From: Aquabacter sp040755535
GTDB lineage: Bacteria; Pseudomonadota; Alphaproteobacteria; Rhizobiales; Xanthobacteraceae
Direction: 5' to 3'
DNA length: 64,000 nucleotides
Assembly (NCBI GenBank): GCA_040755535.1
Contig: JBFMAV010000007.1
Span: 1-64,000 of the forward strand
Position numbers and translations under genes: made by a program. Below are positions 26,151-33,266 of the stretch, piece by piece. Under the pieces are notes generated by a model that was given only the letters and a program-made list of their open reading frames with translations, searched no databases and was not told where the DNA came from. Each line of letters opens with the position of its first letter. Within the stretch, counting starts at the first letter, position 1.

Positions 26151-27110
26151 ATGGCGCGGGCGGAGACGCTGCCGTTCGATTTGCGGACGCTCGATATCTT
26201 TCTCGCGGTCTGTGACGTTGGGTCCATGGCGGGCGCCGCGCGGCAACTCAGCCTGACCCAGCCGGCAGTGTCCCAGGCCGTCGCGGAGCTTGAGGCGCGC
26301 ATCGGTGCGACGCTGTTCGATCGCAGCGTGCGTCCCTTGGGCCTCACGCCGGCGGGTGGCGTACTGCGCCAGCGGGCGAGCGCGCTGTTGACCGAGGCCC
26401 GGGAAATCGCCCCCGCACTGCGCGACACGGCGCGCAGCCGCTATCCGCTCTTGCGGGTGGGGCTGGTGGATTCCCTCTCGCGGGCGCTCGCGGCGGCGCT
26501 CGGCTCCCATCTCATGGCGCAGGCGGACGAGGTGTCCATCCTTGCGGGGCTCACCGCCTCCCACGCAAGCGCGCTCCTGACGCGACAGCTCGACCTGCTT
26601 TTGGGGGCGGACGAGCTGGACGAGGTGGAGGGGCTTGAGCGCCTCCCCATCCTAAGCGAGCCCTATGTGCTGCTGGCGCCCTCCGGCACCGCGCGGCCCG
26701 AGCGGCTGGAGGATGTGGCGGCGCTGGCGCAGCGTTTGCCCTTTGTGCGCTATTCGGCGCGTTCCAAGACCGGCATCGAGGTGGAGCGGCATTTGCGGCG
26801 GGTGAAACTCGATATTCCCCGCCGGCTGGAATTCGACACGCCGCAAGGGCTCACCGCAGCGGTGTTGCGAGGCGAGGGCTTCGCCATCTCCACGCCGCTC
26901 TGCTGGTACGAGTCGGGGGTGCCGCCGGGCGCGTTGGCCTGTTTTCCCCTTCCGGGACCGGCCTTGCTGCGCCACCTGGTTCTGGTGGCACGGCGGCAGG
27001 AACTGGGCCGACTGCCGCGCGAGGTAGCGGCTTTCTGCCGGGGGGAATTGGAGGTGGAGGTACGTCCCGCGCTGACGCAGGCCATGCCATGGCTCGGCTC
27101 GCCCGCCTGA
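26151..27110 (+). CDS. LysR family transcriptional regulator
   Basis: 319 aa. Residues 10-70 form the helix-turn-helix (DLRTLDIFLAVCDVGSMAGA, SLTQPAVSQAVAELE), followed by an effector domain. The ATG at 26151 has GAGGG upstream. An ATG at 26133 would add six residues. It is divergent from the mgdABCD-purU arm, the classical arrangement for a LysR activator. It probably responds to N-methylglutamate, methylamine or a related signal. That is inference from position. Confidence 0.85.
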   Translation: MARAETLPFDLRTLDIFLAVCDVGSMAGAARQLSLTQPAVSQAVAELEARIGATLFDRSVRPLGLTPAGGVLRQRASALLTEAREIAPALRDTARSRYPLLRVGLVDSLSRALAAALGSHLMAQADEVSILAGLTASHASALLTRQLDLLLGADELDEVEGLERLPILSEPYVLLAPSGTARPERLEDVAALAQRLPFVRYSARSKTGIEVERHLRRVKLDIPRRLEFDTPQGLTAAVLRGEGFAISTPLCWYESGVPPGALACFPLPGPALLRHLVLVARRQELGRLPREVAAFCRGELEVEVRPALTQAMPWLGSPA

Positions 27111-27177
27111 CTGGCTTGCATGCCTCTGCGGTATTGGCCAGGATCAAGAAGCGATTATCCATTGGGGAGCCGGTTCG

Positions 27178-27993
27178 ATGACGGAGCTTGCGGCATCGTC
27201 CGCCTTCAAACCGCGCCTCTATCACAACTTCTCGTCCTATTATTCGATGATTGCCCGCCTCGCATTGGCCGAGGGCGGCGTGGCCTACGAGCCGGTCTTC
27301 ATCGATATCCATTACCGCCGGGGCCAGCAGGAGCCCGATTATGTCCGTATCAATCCCGGCATGACCGTGCCGACCCTGGTTTTGCCCGACCGTATCCTCA
27401 TTGAGAGCCGCGACATTGCCGAATATGCGCTGGGCGTTGGCGAAGCGGGGCTGGACGAGGAGACCCGCGCCTGGGTGGACCTGCAATATGGCTATCCCAT
27501 CGAGGAACTAACCTTCGGCGGGCTGCTGGCGCGCAGTCCGGTGGCGCGCATCATCGTGCCGAAGCAGTTGGAGTCCATCCGCCGGTCGCTGCTGTCCCGC
27601 GCGGTCCAGAACCCGGATCTTGCGGATGTCTACAAGGCCCGCGCGGAGGTCTTCGCCGACCGGGTGCGCGCGTTCGAGCCGTCCACCGTCATCCGCCTTT
27701 CGGAGCGGCGGCGGGTTGAGGCCATGGGCTTCATGGATCGCCTCGACGCCACGCTGCGGGACGGCCGCCCGACGCTGGTGACGTCAGGCTATGGCCTCGC
27801 CGATGTGGTTTGGACGGTGTTCCTCGGGCGCATGGAATTCGCCGGCCTAGGGGCGGAAATTCCGAAGCGCGCTGCGCTCGCGCGCTATTGGGGTCAGATG
27901 CAGGCGCGGCCCAGCTTCGCGGCGGCGGACATCTGGACCAAATTCCATTTCCTGCGCTTCATCGGCGCAATATCGGGCATCGCGACGCGGTAA
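27178..27993 (+). CDS. glutathione S-transferase family protein
   Basis: 271 aa. An N-terminal thioredoxin-fold GST domain (PRLYHNFSSYYSMIARLALAE to PTLVLPDRILIESRDIAEYA, with the cis-Pro in VPTL and the Glu-Ser turn) precedes an all-helical C-terminal domain, which is longer than in most bacterial GSTs. It follows the LysR gene on the same strand by 67 bp and sits between the two halves of the NMG locus. A role in C1 or aldehyde handling is possible but unsupported. The substrate is unknown. Confidence 0.78.
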   Translation: MTELAASSAFKPRLYHNFSSYYSMIARLALAEGGVAYEPVFIDIHYRRGQQEPDYVRINPGMTVPTLVLPDRILIESRDIAEYALGVGEAGLDEETRAWVDLQYGYPIEELTFGGLLARSPVARIIVPKQLESIRRSLLSRAVQNPDLADVYKARAEVFADRVRAFEPSTVIRLSERRRVEAMGFMDRLDATLRDGRPTLVTSGYGLADVVWTVFLGRMEFAGLGAEIPKRAALARYWGQMQARPSFAAADIWTKFHFLRFIGAISGIATR

Positions 27994-28005
27994 AGTCCCC
28001 CTGCC

Positions 28006-28031
28006 GGGGATCGCCCGCGGGGATCGCCCGC
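28006..28031. repeat. tandem 13-bp direct repeat
   Basis: GGGGATCGCCCGC occurs twice head to tail (28006-28018 and 28019-28031). It lies in the 50-bp gap between the convergent ends of the GST and gmaS genes. It probably reflects slippage. The surrounding TCCCC/GGGGA could form a small hairpin. Confidence 0.6.
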
Positions 28032-28043
28032 GGGCCATTGCCC

Positions 28044-29405
28044 TCAGATGTCCAGCGTGTTGTCCCGCTCCCATTGGGTCAGGTGCCGGCAATAGGCGTT
28101 CCATTCCTCGGTCTTCAGCTTGAGATAGCCGGAGACGAAGGCATCGCCCAGGCCGTCCCGCATCACCTTGGACTTGTCGAGCGCGCGCAAGGCATCCAGC
28201 ATGTTCAGGGGCAGCTTCTTGGCACCCTTCACCTTGTGGCCGTCCGTATACATGTTGATGTCGAGCCGCTTGCCCGGATCGCGATTATTGGTGATGCCGT
28301 CGAGCCCGCCCGCCAGCAGCGCGGCCTGGAGCAGATAGGGATTGGCCGCTCCGTCGGCGAGGCGGAACTCGAAGCGGCCCGCATCGGGGATGCGGATCAT
28401 GTGGGTGCGGTTGTTGCCCGTATAGGTCACCGAATTGGGTGCCCAGGTGGCGCCGGAAATGGTGCGCGGAGCGTTGATGCGCTTGTAGGAATTCACCGTC
28501 GGATTGGTGAGGGCGCAGATGGCGTCCGCATTGTGGATCAGGCCGCCGATGAACTTGTAGCCGATATCGGAGACGCCCAGCTCCCCCTTGGGATCGGAGA
28601 AGGCGTTCTTGCCCTTCTTCCACAGCGACACATGGGCGTGGCAGCCCGAGCCGGTGAGGTTGATGAAGGGCTTCGGCATGAAGGTCGCGCGCAGGCCGTG
28701 CTGCTCGGCGATGGTCTTGACCATATATTTGAAGAAGACGTGCCGGTCGGCGGTCAGAAGGGCGTCGTCATAATTCCAGTTCATCTCGAACTGGCCGTTG
28801 GCGTCCTCATGGTCGTTCTGGTAGGCGCCCCAGCCGAGCGACAACATGGCGTCGCAGATGGCCTTGATGACGTCATAGCGGCGCATCAGGGCGGACTGGT
28901 CATAGCACGGCTTTTCCGCCGTGTCGGACGCGTCAGAGATGGTCTTTCCGTCCGGCGTGATGAGGAAGTATTCGCATTCGACGCCGGTCTTCATCTCATA
29001 GCCGAGCGCCTGCGCGGCGGAGAGTTGGGCCTTCAACACCGAGCGGGGCGCCTGCGCCACCAACTTGCCGTCCATATAGAGGTCGGAGGCCAGCCAGCCG
29101 ATTTCCGGCTTCCAGGGCAATTGGATCAGCGAGGCCGGATCGGGAACCGCGAACAGGTCCGGGTCGGCCGGCGACATGTCGAGCCAGGTGGCGAAGCCGG
29201 CAAAGCCGGCGCCGGCCGACTGCATCTCCTTGATGGCCGAGGCGGGCACCAGCTTGGCGCGCAGGGCGCCGAACAGGTCCACATAGGAAATGAGGAAATA
29301 GGTGATGCCCTTCTCTTTGGCGATCTTCGCCAGGTCGAGAGAGGAAGCGGCGGACGCGCGGCCTTCGGCATCGCGCAGGGCAGCGGGAAAGCGGGTCATT
29401 GTCAT
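28044..29405 (-). CDS. gmaS/glnT: gamma-glutamylmethylamide synthetase (glutamine synthetase-like, GlnT/GmaS)
   Basis: 453-aa glutamine-synthetase-family ligase. Catalytic-domain motifs include VECEYFLI (metal-binding Glu), NDHEDANGQFEMNW, NLTGSGCHAHVSLW (the ATP/metal His loop), and RFEFRLADGAANPYL. It lacks the adenylylation-loop tyrosine context of GlnA and matches the GlnT/GmaS class. In the NMG pathway it joins methylamine to glutamate with ATP to give gamma-glutamylmethylamide. It is the last gene of the mgsABC-gmaS arm, 77 bp after mgsC with a hairpin between. Context is what separates it from an ordinary type III glutamine synthetase. Confidence 0.87.
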   Translation of the reverse strand: MTMTRFPAALRDAEGRASAASSLDLAKIAKEKGITYFLISYVDLFGALRAKLVPASAIKEMQSAGAGFAGFATWLDMSPADPDLFAVPDPASLIQLPWKPEIGWLASDLYMDGKLVAQAPRSVLKAQLSAAQALGYEMKTGVECEYFLITPDGKTISDASDTAEKPCYDQSALMRRYDVIKAICDAMLSLGWGAYQNDHEDANGQFEMNWNYDDALLTADRHVFFKYMVKTIAEQHGLRATFMPKPFINLTGSGCHAHVSLWKKGKNAFSDPKGELGVSDIGYKFIGGLIHNADAICALTNPTVNSYKRINAPRTISGATWAPNSVTYTGNNRTHMIRIPDAGRFEFRLADGAANPYLLQAALLAGGLDGITNNRDPGKRLDINMYTDGHKVKGAKKLPLNMLDALRALDKSKVMRDGLGDAFVSGYLKLKTEEWNAYCRHLTQWERDNTLDI

Positions 29406-29452
29406 GTCCCCTGAACAGGTCTGGAAGGTTTTCGTTGGTCTTGTTCATGCAA

Positions 29453-29474
29453 CCGCCGCGCCAAGGCGCGGCGG
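29453..29474 (-). other. intercistronic hairpin between mgsC and gmaS
   Basis: A perfect 10-bp stem, CCGCCGCGCC (29453-29462) and GGCGCGGCGG (29465-29474), with a 2-nt centre lies 8 bp after the mgsC stop. In the minus direction no T-run follows. It is therefore more likely an RNA-processing or partial-termination element setting the gmaS to mgs ratio than a full terminator. Confidence 0.45.
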
Positions 29475-29482
29475 CGAAAGGG

Positions 29483-30817
29483 TCAGTATCCGGTGCGGCC
29501 GGGGATCCATTCGGTGCCGGCGAGCGGAACGCCGGCCATGGCGGCGGCTTCCACCGTCAGGGCGACGAGGTCTTCCGGCTCCAGATTGTGCAGATGGCTC
29601 TTGCCGCAGGCGCGGGCGATGGTCTGGGCCTCCAGCGTCATGACGCCCAGATAATTGGCGAGCCGGCGGCCGGCCTTCACCGGGTCGAGGCGCGCCCACA
29701 ATTCCGGGTCCTGGGTGGTGATGCCGGCGGGATCGCGGCCTTCGTGCCAGTCGTCATAGGCACCGGCGGTGGAGCCGAGCGCCTGATACTCGGCCTCATA
29801 TTGCGGGTCGTTGTCGCCCAGCGCCACCAGCGCCGCCGTGCCGATGGCGACCGCGTCCGCGCCCAGCGCCAGGGCCTTGGCCACATCCGCGCCGGAGCGG
29901 ATGCCGCCGGAGACGATGAGCTGCACCTTGCGGTGCATGCCGAGGTCGCGCAGCGCCTGAACGGCGGGGCGGATGGCGGACAGGATCGGGATGCCCACAT
30001 GCTCGATGAAGACATCCTGCGTGGCGGCGGTGCCGCCCTGCATGCCGTCCAGCACCACCACGTCGGCGCCGGACTTCACGGCGAGGGAGATGTCGTAATA
30101 GGGCCGCGAGGCGCCGACCTTCACATAGATGGGCTTTTCCCAGTCGGTGATCTCGCGCAATTCCTCGATCTTGATTTCCAGATCGTCCGGTCCCGTCCAG
30201 TCGGGATGGCGGCAGGCCGAGCGCTGGTCGATGCCCTTGGGCAGGGTGCGCATGGCGGCGACGCGATCGGAGATTTTCTGGCCCAGCAGCATGCCGCCGC
30301 CGCCCGGCTTGGCGCCCTGGCCGATCACGATCTCGATCGCGTCCGCCTTGCGCAGATCGTCGGGATTCATGCCGTAGCGCGACGGCAGATACTGATAGAC
30401 CAGGACGGAGGAATGCCCGCGCTCCTCGGGCGTCATGCCGCCATCGCCCGTGGTGGTGGAGGTGCCCATGGCGGACGCGCCGCGCCCGAGCGCTTCCTTG
30501 GCGGGCGCTGAAAGGGCGCCGAAGCTCATGCCGGCGATGGTCACCGGGGTCTTCAGATGGATGGGCTTCTTCGCGAAACGGGTGCCGAGCACCACGTCGG
30601 TCCCGCACTTCTCGCGATAGCCTTCCAGCGGGTAGCGGGAGACCGAGGCGCCGAGGAACAGCAGATCGTCGAAATGGGGGAGCTTGCGCTTCGTGCCGCC
30701 GCCCCGGATGTCATAGATGCCGGTGGCCGCCGCGCGGCGGATCTCGGACAAGGTGTGGGGATCGAAGGTGGAGGAAAAGCGCGGCAGGGTGCGCGGGATG
30801 TTGGAATGGGCGGTCAT
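29483..30817 (-). CDS. mgsC/glxD: N-methylglutamate synthase FMN subunit (glutamate synthase large-subunit-like, GlxD)
   Basis: 444 aa, homologous to the FMN-binding synthase domain of glutamate synthase. Landmarks are TIAGMSFGALSAPAKEAL, QGAKPGGGGMLLG, VVLDGMQGGTAATQD and SGGIRSGADVAKALALGADAV. It should transfer the methylamine group of gamma-glutamylmethylamide and form N-methylglutamate. It lies 12 bp downstream of mgsB. The rest of the large glutamate-synthase chain is encoded as separate mgsA and mgsB genes, the hallmark of this split enzyme. Confidence 0.88.
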   Translation of the reverse strand: MTAHSNIPRTLPRFSSTFDPHTLSEIRRAAATGIYDIRGGGTKRKLPHFDDLLFLGASVSRYPLEGYREKCGTDVVLGTRFAKKPIHLKTPVTIAGMSFGALSAPAKEALGRGASAMGTSTTTGDGGMTPEERGHSSVLVYQYLPSRYGMNPDDLRKADAIEIVIGQGAKPGGGGMLLGQKISDRVAAMRTLPKGIDQRSACRHPDWTGPDDLEIKIEELREITDWEKPIYVKVGASRPYYDISLAVKSGADVVVLDGMQGGTAATQDVFIEHVGIPILSAIRPAVQALRDLGMHRKVQLIVSGGIRSGADVAKALALGADAVAIGTAALVALGDNDPQYEAEYQALGSTAGAYDDWHEGRDPAGITTQDPELWARLDPVKAGRRLANYLGVMTLEAQTIARACGKSHLHNLEPEDLVALTVEAAAMAGVPLAGTEWIPGRTGY

Positions 30818-30829
30818 GGGGTCCCTCGC

Positions 30830-31537
30830 TCAATAGGCGCCGGCATTGTCGATGTGGAAGTTGTAGAGCTGCCGGGCCGAGCCGTAGCGCTTGAACTCCC
30901 CGATATCGACGGTGCCCGCGAGGCCGGCGGCCTCCAGCTTCTCGTGGATGAGCTTGCGATGCTCGTCGCGCATCTCTTTCTCGATGCAGTCCGCGCCGAG
31001 GCTCTTCACCGCGCCGCGCACGAACAGCCTGGCCTCGTACAGGCTGTCGCCCAGCGCCTCGCCCGCGTCGCCAAACACGATGAGCGTGCCGGACTGGCCC
31101 ATGAAGGCGCTCATATGGCCGATCGAGCCCTTCACGATGATGTCCACGCCCTTCATGGAGATGCCGCAGCGGGCCGAGGCGTTGCCGTCGATCAGCAGCA
31201 TGCCGCCATGGGCGGTGGCGCCTGCGGCCTGGCTGGCATCGCCCTTCACATGGACGAAGCCGCTCATCATGTTCTCGGCGACGCCCACCCCGGCATTGCC
31301 ATGGACGATGACATGCGCCTGCTGGTTCATGCCGGCGCAGTAATAGCCCACATGGCCGTCCACCTCGATGGTGAGCGGGGCATTGACGCCGGCGGCCAGC
31401 GCGTGGCGGCCGTTGGGATTGAGCACCCGCCAGCGCCGCGCATTGCTCTCGCCGCTCGCCTTGTGGAGGGCCGCGTTCAGCTCGCGCAGCGATGCGGTCG
31501 CGAGGTCAAAGGTGAGATCGGGGGTGACGGCGTTCAT
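30830..31537 (-). CDS. mgsB/glxC: N-methylglutamate synthase GXGXG-domain subunit (GlxC)
   Basis: 235-aa protein corresponding to the C-terminal GXGXG beta-helix domain of glutamate synthase. It shows the repeating Gly-rich turns (for example GNAGVGVAENMMSGFVHVKG, GGMLLIDGNASARCGISMKG, GSIGHMSAFMGQSGTLIVFG). It is structural, coupling the amidotransferase and FMN subunits. Its start overlaps the mgsA stop by 4 nt (ATGA), so the two are co-translated. Confidence 0.87.
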   Translation of the reverse strand: MNAVTPDLTFDLATASLRELNAALHKASGESNARRWRVLNPNGRHALAAGVNAPLTIEVDGHVGYYCAGMNQQAHVIVHGNAGVGVAENMMSGFVHVKGDASQAAGATAHGGMLLIDGNASARCGISMKGVDIIVKGSIGHMSAFMGQSGTLIVFGDAGEALGDSLYEARLFVRGAVKSLGADCIEKEMRDEHRKLIHEKLEAAGLAGTVDIGEFKRYGSARQLYNFHIDNAGAY

Positions 31538-32430
31538 TGGGCGCGATCCCAGAAATAGACGGTGGCGGGCTCGGGCTCGAAGACCTTGGCGGTGGCGATG
31601 CCGGGCAGGTCCACGAGCGCGCGATATTCCGAGCCGAAGGCGACATATTGGTCGGTCTCGGCCATGACGGCGGGCTTGCAGGCGATGGGATCGCGCAGAA
31701 CGCCGAAGCCGCTTTCCGTGCCGACGACGAAGGTGAAGAAGCCGTCGAGATCGTTGAGCCCGGCTTCCAGCGCCGCGCCCAGCGAGGCGCCTTCGCGCAT
31801 CCGCCAGGTGAGATAGCCGGCGGCCACCTCACTGTCGTTCTCGGTGGCGAAGCTGATGCCCTCGCGCTTCAGCACGCGGCGCAGGTCGTTGTGGTTGGAC
31901 AGCGAGCCGTTATGCACCAGACACTGGTCGGCACCGGTGGAGAAGGGATGGGCGCCGGCGGTGGTCACCGCGCTTTCCGTCGCCATGCGGGTATGGCCGA
32001 TGCCATGGGTGCCGCGCATGCCCTCAAGGCCGAACCGCCCCGCGACGTCGCGCGGCAGGCCGATTTCCTTGAAGATTTCCATGCGGGTTCCGCTGCCGAC
32101 GATGGCGACGTCCGGGTGCAGCGCGAGCTGGGCACGCACCTCGGCTTCATGGGCGGCGGGGAATTCGATCACCGCATGGGTGGCGCGCACCGCAACCTTG
32201 GGCGTGCCGCCGGAGGACAAGGAGAGGGAGCGCGCGAGCGCCTCGAAATCATAGCCCAGTGCCGCGCGCAGCGAGAGCTTCACATGGCCCGGCTCGCCCG
32301 CGCCATAGACCGCGAACCCCGCGCTGTCCGGGCCGCGATCGGTCATCACGCAGAGCATGGAAGAGAGCATGGCGCCGAGGTCCGGCTCCAGCTTCGGGTC
32401 TTTCAGGAATAATCCGACAATGCCGCACAT
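31534..32430 (-). CDS. mgsA/glxB: N-methylglutamate synthase class II amidotransferase subunit (GlxB)
   Basis: 298-aa N-terminal-nucleophile amidotransferase. It begins MCGIVGLF, so removal of Met exposes the catalytic Cys. RGTHGIGHTRMATES and the LVHNGSLSNHNDLRR segment are the usual substrate-binding loops. In this pathway it would cleave methylamine from gamma-glutamylmethylamide. It is the first gene of the mgsABC-gmaS operon. GGGAG lies before the ATG inside a possible leader hairpin. A palindromic operator lies about 100 bp upstream. Confidence 0.88.
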   Translation of the reverse strand: MCGIVGLFLKDPKLEPDLGAMLSSMLCVMTDRGPDSAGFAVYGAGEPGHVKLSLRAALGYDFEALARSLSLSSGGTPKVAVRATHAVIEFPAAHEAEVRAQLALHPDVAIVGSGTRMEIFKEIGLPRDVAGRFGLEGMRGTHGIGHTRMATESAVTTAGAHPFSTGADQCLVHNGSLSNHNDLRRVLKREGISFATENDSEVAAGYLTWRMREGASLGAALEAGLNDLDGFFTFVVGTESGFGVLRDPIACKPAVMAETDQYVAFGSEYRALVDLPGIATAKVFEPEPATVYFWDRAQ

Positions 32431-32436
32431 GGCGCG

Positions 32437-32473
32437 CTCCCGATCGGGGGAGGCCCCGCTGGGGTGCGGGGCC
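32437..32473 (-). promoter_or_regulatory. structured leader in front of mgsA
   Basis: Two small hairpins lie between the candidate promoter and the mgsA start. GGCCCCGC (32452-32459) pairs with GCGGGGCC (32466-32473) around a 6-nt loop. CTCCC (32437-32441) can pair with GGGAG (32448-32452), burying the apparent Shine-Dalgarno. The two overlap by one base. A TTGACG -35-like hexamer (plus 32508-32513) lies upstream, but its -10 (TACCAA, 17 bp away) is weak. Confidence 0.35.
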
Positions 32474-32530
32474 CGTCGGGATCATTGGTACGGCGGCGCG
32501 CAGGGAGCGTCAATCAGCTGAGAATAATTT

Positions 32531-32545
32531 TTTCCTGTTAGGAAA
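32531..32545. promoter_or_regulatory. palindromic operator upstream of mgsA, TTTCCT-GTT-AGGAAA
   Basis: A perfect 6-bp inverted repeat lies 101 bp upstream of mgsA and just after the stop of the XRE-cupin regulator gene. The same element, with 7-bp arms, overlaps that regulator's own ribosome-binding site, so the regulator is its likely ligand. Confidence 0.6.
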
Positions 32546-32546
32546 C

Positions 32547-33206
32547 TCAGCGCATGTCGCGGGCATATACGATGACGGAAAGATAGGTCATCGGCCGCAC
32601 CAGCAGCGCCTCGGGGCCGTGCGCGGCGCCCGAATCGAACATCAGCGAATCGCCGGGGCGCAGGTGGTAGGCGCGGTCGGCATGGCGGTAGAGCACCTCG
32701 CCCGTGAGCATGAAGATGAACTCCACCCCGGCATGGCGGAATTCGGTGAAGGGCACCGCTTCTTCCGACAGGCAGATGAGATAGGGCTCGATGACGATGT
32801 CGCCGCCGAGCCCGTGGCCAAGAAGCTCATACTGGTGGCCGACCTTGGTGCCGCGCCGCTCGATGACCACGCCTTGCCCGGCGCGCACGAACGAGCAATC
32901 GCGCCGCTCCTCGAAGGCGGAAAACAGCGTGGTGATGGGAACGTTCAGCGCCTTCGCGATGGATTGCAGGGTCGCGAGGGAGGGGGAGATCTGCCCATTC
33001 TCCATCTTGGACAGCATGCCGACCGAAATGCCGGCCGCGCCCGCGAGATCGGAGACGGTCAGGTCCAGCTGGCGGCGCAGCGCGCGCACCTGTGCGCCCA
33101 AGGCGCCTTCCAGCGTGCTCTCGCGCGGTTCCGGGGCACCCGAGCCGGTGTGATAGGGGGCAAGGTCCGTCCCTGCCTTTGATCCGTCTTCCGCCACGCG
33201 GCGCAT
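32547..33206 (-). CDS. XRE family regulator with C-terminal cupin domain
   Basis: 219 aa. An N-terminal helix-turn-helix (about residues 37-92, LGAQVRALRRQLDLTVSDLA, GISVGMLSKMENGQISPSLA) precedes a cupin_2 effector domain (about 145-215, VPFTEFRHAGVEFIFMLTGE, HLRPGDSLMFDSGAAHGPE). XRE-cupin proteins typically control amine or amino acid metabolism by binding a small ligand in the cupin. It is encoded on the same strand directly upstream of mgsA. Palindromes in front of it and in front of mgsA suggest autoregulation and control of the NMG operon. Confidence 0.87.
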   Translation of the reverse strand: MRRVAEDGSKAGTDLAPYHTGSGAPEPRESTLEGALGAQVRALRRQLDLTVSDLAGAAGISVGMLSKMENGQISPSLATLQSIAKALNVPITTLFSAFEERRDCSFVRAGQGVVIERRGTKVGHQYELLGHGLGGDIVIEPYLICLSEEAVPFTEFRHAGVEFIFMLTGEVLYRHADRAYHLRPGDSLMFDSGAAHGPEALLVRPMTYLSVIVYARDMR

Positions 33207-33210
33207 CCTT

Positions 33211-33227
33211 GTTTCCTGTGAGGAAAC
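33211..33227. promoter_or_regulatory. palindromic operator on the XRE-cupin ribosome-binding site, GTTTCCT-GTG-AGGAAAC
   Basis: A perfect 7-bp inverted repeat begins only 4 bp upstream of the regulator's start codon. On the coding strand its proximal arm contains the AGGAAAC that serves as the Shine-Dalgarno, followed by AAGG and ATG. Binding there would block the regulator's own expression. Confidence 0.6.
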
Positions 33228-33266
33228 TAACCGCGATGCGGCACTGCGAAAAGAACTTTCGACGCC

